This document shows positions 8,941 through 18,073 of a stretch of 59,871 nucleotides of DNA, piece after piece. Made by a program: the position numbers and the translations under genes. Source of the stretch: Chlorobium sp. Lineage in GTDB: Bacteria; Bacteroidota; Chlorobiia; Chlorobiales; Chlorobiaceae. Within the stretch, counting starts at the first letter, position 1. Every line of letters starts with the position of its first letter. The notes under the pieces were generated by a model. The model was not told the DNA's origin. It saw nothing but the letters and a program-made list of their open reading frames with translations, and searched no databases. The DNA is taken from contig NZ_JAIOZR010000013.1 of assembly GCF_021740465.1 (NCBI RefSeq), positions 1 through 59,871 of the forward strand, read 5' to 3'.

Positions 8941-9459
8941 TCAGGGATTCTTTGTCCCGGCAAGCGCTGCGATGGCTTTTTTCAGGTTTGTGTAGGTGGT
9001 TTTCATGTCATTGCTGAGCACTTTGGCATCGGCAAGTACCGGCATGAAGTTGGTATCGCCCTCCCATCTCGGCACGATATGGAAGTGGATGTGGGTGTCA
9101 ACGCTGCCTCCGGCAACACGGCCGAGGTTTGCCCCGAAGTTGAATCCCTGGGGCTTGAGGGTCTCTTTGAGTGCCTTGATAGAGAGGTCGGTGAGATCCA
9201 TGATTTCCAGCCTGGTTTCGCTGTCGAGCGCTGAAAAATCGGGAGTCTGCAGGTAGGGAATCACCATGAGGTGCCCGCAGTTGTACGGGTAGAGGTTCAT
9301 GATGATGAAGCAGGTTTTCCCCCGGTGGAGCACGAACCGCTCCTCATCCTCTTCGGGAGGGATATCGGAAAAAACTGATTTCTCTTCCTTTATGGCGGAT
9401 TTGACATCCTTGAAGGATTGCATGTAGACTTCACGCCAGGGCGAGTACATTCGCTGCAT
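8941..9459 (-). CDS. HIT-family nucleotide hydrolase/transferase (Ap4A phosphorylase-like)
   Basis: Histidine-triad protein of 172 residues. The catalytic triad HIHFH lies in GGSVDTHIHFHIVPRW; GHLMVIPYLQTPDF and FGANLGRVAG are typical of the longer HIT proteins annotated as Ap4A phosphorylase or adenylylsulfatase-like. Substrates are probably dinucleoside polyphosphates or nucleoside phosphoramidates. A second in-frame Met (residue 12, QSFKDVKSAI) is an alternative start. It is followed directly by the methyltransferase gene and lies 36 bases from the tRNA-Leu pair on the same strand. Confidence 0.88.
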   Translation of the reverse strand: MQRMYSPWREVYMQSFKDVKSAIKEEKSVFSDIPPEEDEERFVLHRGKTCFIIMNLYPYNCGHLMVIPYLQTPDFSALDSETRLEIMDLTDLSIKALKETLKPQGFNFGANLGRVAGGSVDTHIHFHIVPRWEGDTNFMPVLADAKVLSNDMKTTYTNLKKAIAALAGTKNP

Positions 9460-9495
9460 AAGGCGACCTGTTTTTTCCGGTGAGAGTTATGACAA

Positions 9496-9582
9496 TGGTA
9501 CCAAAGGAGGGACTCGAACCCTCACGAGTTTGCACTCACTGGATTTTGAGTCCAGCGCGTCTACCAGTTCCGCCACTTTGGC
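9496..9582 (-). tRNA. tRNA-Leu (anticodon CAA)
   Basis: Read on the minus strand, a class II tRNA with acceptor GCCAAAG / CTTTGGT, T-arm GGTTCGAGTCC and a long variable arm. The anticodon arm is CTGGA-CTCAAAA-TCCAG, giving anticodon CAA for UUG codons. The CCA end is encoded (9496-9498 on the plus strand). The first acceptor pair is G-U. Confidence 0.95.
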
Positions 9583-9623
9583 ATGCTCCCGACGGTTTTT
9601 TTTCGGCAACCCCCCGGGCAATG

Positions 9624-9705
9624 TGCGAGAGAAGGGACTCGAACCCTTACGCCTCACGGCACTAGTTCCTAAGACTAGCGTGTATACCAATTTCACCACT
9701 CTCGC
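9624..9705 (-). tRNA. tRNA-Leu (anticodon TAG)
   Basis: Read on the minus strand, acceptor GCGAGAG / CTCTCGC, T-arm GGTTCGAGTCC and a long variable arm as expected for leucine tRNA. The anticodon arm CTAGT-CTTAGGA-ACTAG gives anticodon UAG, which reads CUN leucine codons (it is not an amber suppressor). No CCA is encoded. It lies 41 bases upstream of the other tRNA-Leu on the same strand, so the two are probably one transcript. Confidence 0.95.
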
Positions 9706-9816
9706 GATATGAAGACAAAGAATATACGCGGTTTTTTATTTTATAAAAACTATCTTTATAGAATACTTTTGCGCGTTATTACGTAAAATTTTCTATACCT
9801 TCGACCGGTAGTGCCC

Positions 9817-10410
9817 ATGCGTTCTGATGTTCATCGTCTGGCGGATTTTCTTTCATGGGCGATAAGTCCTGTTGTTGTTGCTCCTGCTGTATATTGTTTT
9901 ATCGTGCTGTTCGGATACGTGGACGATCCTTCGAAAGTATCCTATCTCACGGTTATGTTCGCGGCAAGCACGATTGCGCCGATGCTTCTGATCTACGGGC
10001 TCAAGAAAATCGGCAAGGTTTCGGACTACAACATCACCTTCAGGGAACAGCGGTTTCTGCCGCTTCTGGTTCTGACTTTCGTCAATGTGCTGGGCTATGA
10101 GTTCATGCTGCAACTGCACGCGCCCCGGCTTCTTACAGGGATTCTCCTGTTCAATGCGGTCAATACCGTGCTTATTCTTCTCGTTACCCTGCAGTGGAAG
10201 ATCAGTATCCACCTGTTCACGCTGACCGCAGGCATTGCCCTGCTCTTCCTGAAGTTCGGCGCAGTCGCCCTCTGGCTTTTCATGCTGGTTCCGCTCCTTA
10301 TGTGGTCGAGAATACAGCTCAAGGCGCATAATTTCATGCAGACGCTTGTCGGAGGTATCATCGGGTTTGTGATAATGTTTGCCGAGCTGACATGGTGGAT
10401 AGGATTGTAA
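9817..10410 (+). CDS. PAP2-like integral membrane protein, catalytic motifs degenerate
   Basis: A 197-residue protein with about six membrane segments. It resembles the PAP2 phosphatase superfamily, but the signature is altered: where SR-x5-H-x3-D is expected it has SRIQLKAHNFMQ, so the last acid is Gln, and the PSGH box appears as ISIH. It may therefore have a non-phosphatase role. Its end overlaps the ferrochelatase start by 19 bases, which argues for translational coupling. ATG 9817 is preferred to a GTG at 9811; neither has a clear ribosome-binding site. An AT-rich stretch (9720-9800) upstream probably holds the promoter. Confidence 0.65.
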   Translation: MRSDVHRLADFLSWAISPVVVAPAVYCFIVLFGYVDDPSKVSYLTVMFAASTIAPMLLIYGLKKIGKVSDYNITFREQRFLPLLVLTFVNVLGYEFMLQLHAPRLLTGILLFNAVNTVLILLVTLQWKISIHLFTLTAGIALLFLKFGAVALWLFMLVPLLMWSRIQLKAHNFMQTLVGGIIGFVIMFAELTWWIGL

Positions 10411-11471
10411 GGAAAAAGCGGTATGCTGTTCTTATCGTTACCTATGGAGAGGTCGAAAAGCTGACGCTTCGAAATCTCTGGCCGAGTTCGAGAAGAATCC
10501 TGAAGGTGATAACGAGCCAGATCGTGAAGGTTCCGAAGATACTGGTTTATTTCATCGCCGATTTCCGCTCAACGAAGCATTTCATCAACTGGCGGCTGAA
10601 CCGCTACCGTTCGGGATTGCTTTCGATCAACAGGGCGCAGACCGGAGCCATTGCCGCATGCCTGAGGGAGAGCCGCGATCCTCTGTTCGATAACGTCGAT
10701 GTCGATGTTATCGACGCCTATTATTTTGTGCCTCCGTATCTCGAAAACGTGCTCAGGGAGCAGCAGGAGCGGTGTGACGGAGTTGTTGTGGTACCGATGA
10801 TTCCCGTGGAATCGGCTTTTTCCTGCGGCGTCGCCTGCAGGATGATTGCCGAACAGTTCAGCGAAAACCGCTATTCCGGCATACGGCTGCTCAACAAGCT
10901 GTGGCGCGATCCGGAACTGCACACGATTTACCTCGATCATCTGTTTTCGGCCCTCGATGCATCCATGAAGGGTTCCGGAGCGGGCAGAACCGGCCTTGTG
11001 CTGGTGATTCACGGCACCCTTGTCCGCGACCGGGCCGGCAACCCGCCGAAGGTGTTTACAGGCCTCGACGAAACCAGGCTGTTTTTCGGGATGATGAAAG
11101 AGCGGATCATGGCCGATCCGAGGAACCTGTTCGCCGATGTCCGTCAGGGGTGCATGAACCATTCGGCAGGAGGGGAGTGGACGTCGGAAACCGTCCAGAA
11201 GGCGCTTGCGGCTTTCCGTGAGGAGGGAATCGAAAATGTCGTGATGTTTCCCTACGGTTTTTTCGCCGACAACAGCGAAACCGAGTACGAAGCCCGCAAG
11301 GAACTCACCCGTTCCGGGTTCAGCAGGGTGCAGTATGTCCGCTGCATCAATGAATCCGAAGCATTTGCCTGCTGGCTCGCATCGAGAATTACCGGCGAGC
11401 TTGCAACGCTTTACAGGATTCAGCAGCTCTTTGAAGAGGAGCTTCCCGCAGAGCGCACCATCAACCAGTAA
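10392..11471 (+). CDS. hemH: Ferrochelatase-family protein
   Basis: Predicted to insert Fe2+ into a porphyrin (protoporphyrin IX, or coproporphyrin if the organism uses that route) for the heme of its cytochromes. The 359-residue protein has the family's active-site His in LVIHGT and the conserved Glu in DNSETEYE, plus FPYGFFAD and the CxN(E/D)S-type segment CINESEAF near the C-terminus. The N-terminal domain is divergent: the usual GGPETLEDV and GGSPL motifs are replaced by VTYGEVEKLTLRNLW and SGLLSINRAQT. The gene overlaps the PAP2-like gene by 19 bases and is followed 11 bases later by a TPR protein gene. Confidence 0.8.
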   Translation: MVDRIVRKKRYAVLIVTYGEVEKLTLRNLWPSSRRILKVITSQIVKVPKILVYFIADFRSTKHFINWRLNRYRSGLLSINRAQTGAIAACLRESRDPLFDNVDVDVIDAYYFVPPYLENVLREQQERCDGVVVVPMIPVESAFSCGVACRMIAEQFSENRYSGIRLLNKLWRDPELHTIYLDHLFSALDASMKGSGAGRTGLVLVIHGTLVRDRAGNPPKVFTGLDETRLFFGMMKERIMADPRNLFADVRQGCMNHSAGGEWTSETVQKALAAFREEGIENVVMFPYGFFADNSETEYEARKELTRSGFSRVQYVRCINESEAFACWLASRITGELATLYRIQQLFEEELPAERTINQ

Positions 11472-11482
11472 ATCCGCCGACC

Positions 11483-12082
11483 TTGAACGAGATTGACAGA
11501 CTTGAGGACGAACTTCGCCAAAGCCCCGAAGATTCCGGCAAACAGTACGATCTTGCCCTATGCTATCTCCAGAGCGAGCGCAACAGCCAGGCACTGGAGC
11601 TGCTCGACAGGATGCTCGCCCGCAGAAGTCGCGATCCCCGGGCATATTATGCGAGGGCCGTGGCCTACCTTTCCATGAACGACTACCGGAAAGCCGGGTG
11701 TGATTTTCTCAGGACCATTGCACTCGATCCGGATTTTCTGGAAGCTTACAAGCATCTCGGCTTTATCCAGCTTACCCTCGGAAAGGAGGAGGCTGCCCTG
11801 AAGACCCTCAAAAGCGCTATCGCCAGGGATCCGTCCCATGCCGGTCTCTACTGCGTGCTTGGCGATGTCTACCTCGACAACGGCGAGTCGGACAAGGCCA
11901 GGGAGGCTTTCGAGAAGGCTCTCGAACTGGATCCTCTCGATGCGGAGCCGCACTGCAAGCTTGCCATGTACCATGTTTCCAGGGGCGACATGAAAGGCCT
12001 GAAAAAAGAGTATGAAATTCTTAAAGATCTTGACGCGCTGATGGCCGAACAGATCGCAACCCTGTTTTTTCAACCCCTATGA
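11483..12082 (+). CDS. Tetratricopeptide repeat protein
   Basis: A 199-residue soluble protein made almost entirely of about five TPR units, for example KQYDLALCYLQSERNSQALE, DPRAYYARAVAYLSMNDYRK and AEPHCKLAMYHVSRGDMKGL. TPR arrays bind proteins; the partner is unknown. The start appears to be TTG at 11483, since the next in-frame Met lies inside the repeats. It ends by a four-base ATGA overlap with the next gene and starts 11 bases after hemH, so the four genes from 9817 probably form one operon. Confidence 0.82.
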   Translation: MNEIDRLEDELRQSPEDSGKQYDLALCYLQSERNSQALELLDRMLARRSRDPRAYYARAVAYLSMNDYRKAGCDFLRTIALDPDFLEAYKHLGFIQLTLGKEEAALKTLKSAIARDPSHAGLYCVLGDVYLDNGESDKAREAFEKALELDPLDAEPHCKLAMYHVSRGDMKGLKKEYEILKDLDALMAEQIATLFFQPL

Positions 12083-12330
12083 AGCTGTTTGGCGATCCTG
12101 AATTCCGGAAGCGTTTCATGAAAAGCGGACTTCCTGTTATTCTTGCTGTTGCGTGGGCTCCGATTATCTGGATGGCGTTCACTGCACTGCTCGGGCCTCT
12201 CCTGTTCCGGATAACCAGCTCCTTTCTTGTCGTACAGACCATCGTTTTGCCGCTCACCCTGCTTTCGCTCTTTCTTTTTTTAAGGGCTTTTCGGGTTATC
12301 AGCAGCAGGTTTTACGGAGAAAAAGCCTGA
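12079..12330 (+). CDS. Small two-helix membrane protein, function unknown
   Basis: An 83-residue protein with two hydrophobic segments (about residues 17-40 and 48-70) and basic ends (KLFGDPEFRKRFMKSG and RAFRVISSRFYGEK). I do not recognise a family. Its ATG overlaps the TGA of the TPR gene, which supports it as a real, translationally coupled gene. It is the last gene before the nuo promoter region. Confidence 0.6.
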   Translation: MKLFGDPEFRKRFMKSGLPVILAVAWAPIIWMAFTALLGPLLFRITSSFLVVQTIVLPLTLLSLFLFLRAFRVISSRFYGEKA

Positions 12331-12480
12331 TCGTTTAATAAGATTATGAATTAAGGTAATTTTTTTTAGATTCAGTCAGTTTTTGGCGGTATTGGAAAAA
12401 GCTTGTCGGCACTCGCCATATCGCAGGTTTTTTTCTGTTCGATAAAGGAATTTTTTTTTATATTTGGCGCACTTTCAAGC

Positions 12481-12492
12481 AATAATTGTTAA
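12481..12492. promoter_or_regulatory. AATAATTGTTAA motif upstream of nuoA
   Basis: A near-palindromic A/T-rich site about 58 bases before the nuoA start, resembling sites before hupS (23738-23749), prpE (42971-42982) and the broken kinase (53047-53058). The surrounding 12331-12549 gap is the only non-coding stretch in front of the nuo operon and must contain its promoter. Operator function is an inference from motif sharing. Confidence 0.3.
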
Positions 12493-12549
12493 ACGTGTCA
12501 GAATTTTTTCCGGCATCCCTGGGACAGGATAAATCTTAATGCACAGCTC

Positions 12550-12981
12550 ATGGATCAGACGCTGAGTGGTTTCGGAAATGTTTTCGTTTTTCTTGCTCTC
12601 GGAATAGTGTTTGTGGCCGGCGGCTACCTGACGGCCCGCATGCTTCGGCCCAGCAGGCCAAATCCAGAGAAAAACTCCACCTACGAGTGCGGCGAAGAGG
12701 CTGTCGGAAGCGCATGGGTGAAGTTCAATATCCGCTTTTACGTTGTAGCCCTCATCTTTATCATTTTCGACGTCGAGGTTGTCTTTCTCTACCCCTGGGC
12801 GACCGTTTTCAAGCAGCTTGGCCCTTTCGCGCTTTTCGAGGCGCTTGTCTTCGCCGGAATCCTGATTCTCGGGCTTGCCTATGCCTGGGTCAAGGGTGAT
12901 CTCGACTGGGTGCGTCCAACTCCCAATATTCCGAAAATGCCTGAAATGCCCGCCGGAAAAACCGACGGCAGGAGAGGCTGA
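12550..12981 (+). CDS. nuoA: NADH-quinone oxidoreductase subunit A
   Basis: Membrane subunit of complex I at the quinone-site junction, 143 residues, three transmembrane helices (about 12-32, 68-90, 95-117). The loop between helices 1 and 2 has the conserved [12 protein letters not shown] with its cysteine, followed by [21 protein letters not shown]. The C-terminal tail of about 25 residues is rich in Pro and Met ([10 protein letters not shown]) and longer than in E. coli. First gene of the eleven-gene nuo operon; nuoB begins 28 bases after it. Confidence 0.96.
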   Translation: MDQTLSGFGNVFVFLALGIVFVAGGYLTARMLRPSRPNPEKNSTYECGEEAVGSAWVKFNIRFYVVALIFIIFDVEVVFLYPWATVFKQLGPFALFEALVFAGILILGLAYAWVKGDLDWVRPTPNIPKMPEMPAGKTDGRRG

Positions 12982-13009
12982 TTTTCACAATACCAGATTT
13001 TATCATGTT

Positions 13010-13579
13010 ATGGGTTTACTTGATGCCGGTATATCGAAGCACAATGTCGTGATAACTTCCGTCGACAACGTTCTGAACTGGGCAAGGTTGTCTTCGCTCT
13101 GGCCGATGGGTTTCGGTCTTGCATGCTGCGCTATCGAGATGATGGCCACCAACGCATCCAGTTACGATCTCGAACGCTTCGGTATTTTTCCCCGTTCATC
13201 ACCCCGCCAGTCTGATCTCATGATTGTTGCCGGTACCGTTACCATGAAGATGGCCGAGCGGGTTGTCAGGCTTTACGAACAGATGCCGGAACCCCGTTAT
13301 GTGCTTTCCATGGGGAGCTGTTCCAACTGCGGTGGTCCCTACTGGGAGCACGGTTACCATGTGCTCAAAGGCGTGGACCGGGTTATTCCGGTCGATGTCT
13401 ATGTTCCGGGATGTCCTCCCAGGCCCGAGTCGCTCATCGGTGGTCTCATGAAAGTGCAGGAGCTTATCCGTATGGAGCAGATCGGGCTTTCAAGGGCCGA
13501 TGCTCTCAGGAAGCTTGCTGAAAAGAGCATCGATCCGCAACCGGTTATCGATGCCGAGCGGCAGGCTGCGCGGGCATAA
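13010..13579 (+). CDS. nuoB: NADH-quinone oxidoreductase subunit B
   Basis: Peripheral-arm subunit that carries cluster N2, which reduces quinone. The 189-residue protein shows [22 protein letters not shown] and [10 protein letters not shown], which together supply the N2 cysteines. I placed the start at 13010 ([17 protein letters not shown]), where the protein matches its relatives; a frame start at 12875 would overlap nuoA by 107 bases and add unrelated residues. Confidence 0.95.
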   Translation: MGLLDAGISKHNVVITSVDNVLNWARLSSLWPMGFGLACCAIEMMATNASSYDLERFGIFPRSSPRQSDLMIVAGTVTMKMAERVVRLYEQMPEPRYVLSMGSCSNCGGPYWEHGYHVLKGVDRVIPVDVYVPGCPPRPESLIGGLMKVQELIRMEQIGLSRADALRKLAEKSIDPQPVIDAERQAARA

Positions 13580-13605
13580 CAAATGAATTTGTAATCCAGA
13601 GCATC

Positions 13606-14133
13606 ATGTCAGAAATGGAAGAAGGTAGGGCTTTGCCCCAGTCGGTACAGCAAAGTGCAGCTGCATATGCGGTTATCCGTGAGCAGTTCAAGGGTGCGGT
13701 TTCGGATTTCGACGCCAATGAAACCATGCCGTTTTTCGAAGTGCTTGAAACCGAAAAATGGCCTGAAATCGCGCTTTTCATGCGCGACCATCCGAAACTG
13801 AAGTTCAATTACATGGCCTGTCTTTCCGGCTTCGATTATCCGGCAGAAGAGCAGCTCGGCATTGTATGCAACCTCGAGTCTCTCGGGGAGTTCGGCCACA
13901 GGATAGCCGTAAAGGTGAAATGCCCGAGAGAAGGCGGTTCGATTCCAACGGCAGCCTATGTCTGGCATACGGCCAACTGGCATGAACGGGAGGCTTACGA
14001 CATGTTCGGCATGCAGTTCACCGGTCACCCGGACCTGCGCAGGATTCTCTGCCCGGAAGACTGGGAAGGGTTTCCGCTCCGCAAGGACTACAGGGTGCAG
14101 GAGAGCTACCACGGGATCAAGGTACCGTATTAA
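13606..14133 (+). CDS. nuoC: NADH-quinone oxidoreductase subunit C
   Basis: The 30-kDa-type peripheral subunit of complex I, 175 residues, which packs against NuoD. It has the signature WHEREAYDMFGMQFTGHPDL and ends with GFPLRKDYRVQE. It is separate from nuoD, unlike the nuoCD fusion of E. coli. It sits 26 bases after nuoB and 33 bases before nuoD. Confidence 0.95.
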   Translation: MSEMEEGRALPQSVQQSAAAYAVIREQFKGAVSDFDANETMPFFEVLETEKWPEIALFMRDHPKLKFNYMACLSGFDYPAEEQLGIVCNLESLGEFGHRIAVKVKCPREGGSIPTAAYVWHTANWHEREAYDMFGMQFTGHPDLRRILCPEDWEGFPLRKDYRVQESYHGIKVPY

Positions 14134-14166
14134 TGAGGGTTAAACAGCAATAAAGCAGACTCAAGT

Positions 14167-15369
14167 ATGCAGGAATTAGGAATGGCTGAGCAGGGGTCGA
14201 TACGAGTATCCCGAAAGGATGGCAACGTTGTTGTCATAGAGAAGGATCTCGCAACCGAAGAGATGGTGCTGAGCATGGGTCCCCAGCACCCTTCGACTCA
14301 CGGCGTGCTCAAGCTCGAATGTATGACGGACGGCGAGGTGGTCACCTCTGCGGAACCTTATCTTGGCTATCTCCACCGCTGTTTCGAGAAACATTGCGAA
14401 GTGGTCGATTATCCGGGTATCGTGCCCTATACCGACAGGATGGACTATCTTGCAGGCATGAATAACGAGTGGGCATACTGCATTGCTGTTGAAAAGCTTC
14501 TCGATATCGAGATTCCCAGAAGGGTTGAATTTATCAGGGTGATGGTTTCCGAGCTGAACAGGATCGCTTCGCATCTTGTGGCTATCGGCACCTACGGCAT
14601 TGATCTCGGTGCCTTTACGCCCTTCCTTTTCTGTTTCCGCGACCGCGAGCATATTCTCAATCTGCTCGAATGGGCATCGGGCGCACGCATGCTCTACAAC
14701 TACATATGGATCGGCGGAGTCGCTTTCGATATTCCTGCCGATTTCAACAAGCGGGTCAAGGAGTTCGTCGATTACTTCCGCCCGAAAGTTGTCGAGCTCT
14801 ACAAGCTTCTGACGGAAAACGAGATTTTCGTCAAGCGTACCAAGGGGATCGGCATCATGCCCGCCGATGTCGCCATCAACTACGCATGGTCCGGACCGAT
14901 GCTTCGGGGCTCCGGTGTCAAGTGGGATCTGCGCAGGAACGATCCCTACTCGGTCTATCCCGAACTCGACTTCAATGTTCCGGTTCCCGACGGCAAGTTT
15001 TCTGATATCGGCGACTGCCTGTCGCGCCATCTGGTTCGCGCACTTGAAATGGAAGAGAGTCTCAATATCATCGAGCAGTGCATTTCGAAAATGCCCGCTT
15101 CCGACGGTTTCAATCCGAGATCCGCAGTGCCAAAGAGGGTACGGCCGAAAGCCGGCGAGGTTTACGCAAGGGCCGAAAATCCCCGCGGCGAACTCGGCTT
15201 CTACATCCAGAGCGACGGAAAATCGACCAAACCGCTCCGCTGCAAGGCGCGTTCTTCCTGTTTTGTCAATCTATCCGCCATGAAAGATCTGTCGAAAGGT
15301 CAGCTTATACCGGATCTCGTGGCTATTATCGGCAGCATCGATATCGTTCTCGGGGAGGTTGACCGATGA
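14167..15369 (+). CDS. nuoD: NADH-quinone oxidoreductase subunit D
   Basis: The 49-kDa-type subunit, which forms the quinone cavity with NuoB and is evolutionarily related to [NiFe]-hydrogenase large subunits. It has 400 residues with [15 protein letters not shown] near residues 38-52, [10 protein letters not shown], and the C-terminal [17 protein letters not shown]. The nickel-binding cysteines of hydrogenases are absent, as expected. Its stop overlaps the nuoH start by four bases. Confidence 0.96.
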   Translation: MQELGMAEQGSIRVSRKDGNVVVIEKDLATEEMVLSMGPQHPSTHGVLKLECMTDGEVVTSAEPYLGYLHRCFEKHCEVVDYPGIVPYTDRMDYLAGMNNEWAYCIAVEKLLDIEIPRRVEFIRVMVSELNRIASHLVAIGTYGIDLGAFTPFLFCFRDREHILNLLEWASGARMLYNYIWIGGVAFDIPADFNKRVKEFVDYFRPKVVELYKLLTENEIFVKRTKGIGIMPADVAINYAWSGPMLRGSGVKWDLRRNDPYSVYPELDFNVPVPDGKFSDIGDCLSRHLVRALEMEESLNIIEQCISKMPASDGFNPRSAVPKRVRPKAGEVYARAENPRGELGFYIQSDGKSTKPLRCKARSSCFVNLSAMKDLSKGQLIPDLVAIIGSIDIVLGEVDR

Positions 15370-16484
15370 GTGTTTCCGCCATTTCGCAAATCCGTCTGCC
15401 GTTTCTTATGGGTAACAATCTCAATGCCTGGTCCGATGCGCTTGCCGGGCTCACCCTGTCGTGGTTTCCTCTCGGCCTGGTGATTATTGCCGCTATTCCG
15501 CTTGTTTTCATCGCCCTTTACGCCCTGACCTACGGCGTGTACGGTGAACGCAAGATTTCGGCCTTCATGCAGGACAGGCTCGGACCCATGGAGGTCGGCA
15601 AGTGGGGTATCCTGCAGACCCTTGCCGATATTCTCAAGCTCCTGCAGAAAGAGGACATCGTGCCTACCTCCGCCGACAAGTTCCTTTTCGTGGTCGGTCC
15701 CGGAATTCTCTTTGTCGGATCGTTTCTCGCCTTTGCCGTGCTTCCCTTCAGTCCTGCCTTTATCGGAGCCAGCCTCAACGTCGGCCTCTTCTACGCCATC
15801 GGTATAGTCGCGCTCGAAGTTGTGGGTATTCTTGCCGCAGGCTGGGGCTCCAACAACAAGTGGTCCCTTTACGGGGCGGTACGCAGCGTCGCCCAGATCG
15901 TGAGCTACGAAATTCCGGCAGCCATCGCCCTGCTCTGCGGCGCCATGATGGCAGGGACGCTCGATATGCAGCAGATAAACGTGCTGCAGTCAGGGCCTTA
16001 CGGCTTTGCGCACTTCTATCTTTTCCAGTCTCCGATTGCCTGGCTCCCTTTCCTTATCTATTTCATCGCATCGCTTGCCGAAACGAACCGTGCACCTTTC
16101 GACATTCCCGAAGCGGAATCCGAACTCGTAGCCGGGTACTTCACCGAGTACAGCGGCATGAAGTTTGCCGTCATCTTTCTTGCCGAGTACGGAAGCATGT
16201 TCATGGTTTCGGCCATTATCTCCATCGTTTTTCTCGGAGGCTGGAACTCACCGCTCCCGAACCTCGGTTCCGTTGCCCTCTATGACTGGACAAGCGGCCC
16301 GGTATGGGGTGCGTTCTGGATCATCTCGAAAGGCTTTTTCTTTATTTTCGTGCAGATGTGGCTTCGCTGGACACTTCCCAGACTCAGGGTTGACCAGCTG
16401 ATGTATCTCTGCTGGAAGGTTCTTACACCGTTCGCATTCATCAGCTTCGTGCTGACCGCGATCTGGGAAATTTATGTACCGTAA
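15366..16484 (+). CDS. nuoH: NADH-quinone oxidoreductase subunit H
   Basis: The ND1-type membrane subunit that closes the quinone cavity. It has 372 residues and about eight transmembrane helices, with [18 protein letters not shown] and the acidic signature [20 protein letters not shown]. It overlaps nuoD by four bases (ATGA) and precedes nuoI by 42 bases. Confidence 0.96.
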   Translation: MSVSAISQIRLPFLMGNNLNAWSDALAGLTLSWFPLGLVIIAAIPLVFIALYALTYGVYGERKISAFMQDRLGPMEVGKWGILQTLADILKLLQKEDIVPTSADKFLFVVGPGILFVGSFLAFAVLPFSPAFIGASLNVGLFYAIGIVALEVVGILAAGWGSNNKWSLYGAVRSVAQIVSYEIPAAIALLCGAMMAGTLDMQQINVLQSGPYGFAHFYLFQSPIAWLPFLIYFIASLAETNRAPFDIPEAESELVAGYFTEYSGMKFAVIFLAEYGSMFMVSAIISIVFLGGWNSPLPNLGSVALYDWTSGPVWGAFWIISKGFFFIFVQMWLRWTLPRLRVDQLMYLCWKVLTPFAFISFVLTAIWEIYVP

Positions 16485-16526
16485 ACCGGTTTGACGCTGC
16501 AAGGCAAGTAATGACGAAAGAAGATT

Positions 16527-17144
16527 ATGAGTGAATATTTCAGCAATATCAAGGCAGGCGCGGTAACGATTGCTACCGGCATGGGCATTACCCTGAAGCA
16601 TTTTTTCAATGCTGTCCACCGGAAGGGCGATGCGGGTATCGACGATGCCGATTATTTCAGGCAGGTTGACGGCCTCTGCACCCTTCAGTATCCCAGAGAG
16701 GCGGTTCCCACGCCGGTGAACGCCCGCTACCGTCTCTATAACGATATCGAGGACTGTATCGGCTGCGGGCAGTGTGAAAGGGCGTGCCCCGTCACCTGTA
16801 TCACCATCGAGACCATCAAGGTAGTGCCGGATGATCTGGCCCTGTGCGGCAAGACTTCGGGCGGCCAGCAGAAAAAGTTCTGGCTTCCCGTGTTCGATAT
16901 CGACGTGGCCAAATGCATGACCTGCGGCATCTGCGTTTCGGTCTGTCCGACAGAGTGCCTTGTGCACACCCCGGTCAGCGATTTTTCGGAGTTCGACCGG
17001 CAGAACATGATCTACCATTTCGGCAATCTATCACGTCTGGAGGCCGAGGCGAAGCGTCGCAAGGTCGCCGAGCAGCAGGCGCAGGCAGCCAGGGAGAAGG
17101 AGGCTGTCGCCGCAAAAGCCGCCGACGGAAAAAGCGCTCAGTAA
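16527..17144 (+). CDS. nuoI: NADH-quinone oxidoreductase subunit I
   Basis: Ferredoxin-like subunit carrying two [4Fe-4S] clusters (N6a, N6b) that feed N2. The 205-residue protein has CIGCGQCERACP and CMTCGICVSVCPTECL. Its C-terminus is extended by a charged, Ala/Lys-rich helix (EAEAKRRKVAEQQAQAAREK and beyond) absent from E. coli NuoI. As no NuoE, F or G is encoded here, this subunit may be the direct entry point for electrons from ferredoxin; that is an inference. Confidence 0.95.
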   Translation: MSEYFSNIKAGAVTIATGMGITLKHFFNAVHRKGDAGIDDADYFRQVDGLCTLQYPREAVPTPVNARYRLYNDIEDCIGCGQCERACPVTCITIETIKVVPDDLALCGKTSGGQQKKFWLPVFDIDVAKCMTCGICVSVCPTECLVHTPVSDFSEFDRQNMIYHFGNLSRLEAEAKRRKVAEQQAQAAREKEAVAAKAADGKSAQ

Positions 17145-17172
17145 GAGAATACGATAACCAGGGCTATAACAC

Positions 17173-17694
17173 ATGAATAACGCGACCTTCGTCACTATCT
17201 TCTATATCTTTGCCGCAATCACGGTCTTTTCGGCGGCATTCGTGGTGTTTTCCAAAAACGTAATCTATTCGGCCTTCGCCCTGCTCTTCACCTTTTTCGG
17301 AGCGGCGGCGCTCTATGTGTTTCTCAGCGCCGATTTCATTGCCGTCACCCAGATCGTTGTCTATGTCGGCGGCATTCTCGTGCTTCTGCTCTTCGGCGTG
17401 ATGTTCACCAACAGCATCATGCAGGCCGATCTGAAGACCGACGTGCTTCATGTGGTTCCGGGAACGCTGCTGCTTGTGGTGACTGTCGGGGGACTGCTCT
17501 TCACCTTTTACACGACCGGCACCTGGAAGCCTTCGGAGGTTCAGCTGCAGGGAAGCGTTGTCGAGCGCATCGGTATCGAAACCATGTCGAGATTCGTCCT
17601 TCCCTTCGAGATGGCATCCATACTGCTTCTGGCCGCCCTTATCGGCGCCGCGTTCCTTGCCCGGTACGACAACGTCCACAATAACGAACATTAA
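17173..17694 (+). CDS. nuoJ: NADH-quinone oxidoreductase subunit J
   Basis: ND6-type membrane subunit, 173 residues and five transmembrane helices. It includes NVIYSAFALLFTFFGAAALY and the third helix VTQIVVYVGGILVLLLFGVM, which has the pi-bulge glycine pattern of this subunit. The start has no strong ribosome-binding site. nuoK follows 12 bases later. Confidence 0.94.
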   Translation: MNNATFVTIFYIFAAITVFSAAFVVFSKNVIYSAFALLFTFFGAAALYVFLSADFIAVTQIVVYVGGILVLLLFGVMFTNSIMQADLKTDVLHVVPGTLLLVVTVGGLLFTFYTTGTWKPSEVQLQGSVVERIGIETMSRFVLPFEMASILLLAALIGAAFLARYDNVHNNEH

Positions 17695-17706
17695 GCCATC
17701 TGTTTC

Positions 17707-18024
17707 ATGGAACTGCTTACGAACATAGGTCTCAATCACTACCTGACCATATCGGCACTGCTTTTCGGTTTCGGGCTTTTCGCCGTGATGACAAGGAAAA
17801 ACGCCATTGTCATTCTCATGGGTGTGGAATTGATCCTGAACGCCGCAAACATCAACTTTCTGGCCTTCTCGAAATTCAACGGGGGCATGGAGGGCGTGAT
17901 GTTCAGCCTGTTCGTCATAGTTCTTGCCGCTGCCGAGGCAGCCGTCGGCCTGGCAATCGTCATCAACATCTATAAAATCTTCAGGAGTGTCGATGTGTCA
18001 GCCATCGACACCATGAAGGAGTGA
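17707..18024 (+). CDS. nuoK: NADH-quinone oxidoreductase subunit K
   Basis: ND4L-type membrane subunit, 105 residues, three transmembrane helices. The essential membrane glutamates lie in ILMGVELILNAANINF and VLAAAEAAVGLAI, in the positions used for proton transfer in this family. It begins MELLTNIGLNHYLTISALLF and lies between nuoJ and nuoL. Confidence 0.95.
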   Translation: MELLTNIGLNHYLTISALLFGFGLFAVMTRKNAIVILMGVELILNAANINFLAFSKFNGGMEGVMFSLFVIVLAAAEAAVGLAIVINIYKIFRSVDVSAIDTMKE

Positions 18025-18073
18025 ACGGGCAGAAGAACAATCAGTTTTATTATTTCCTGAAAACCGAAAGAAC

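Noticed and set aside
9624-9705. tRNA with anticodon TAG as an amber suppressor explaining the split kinase
   Set aside because: Anticodon UAG reads CUA/CUN leucine codons; a suppressor of the UAG stop would need anticodon CUA.
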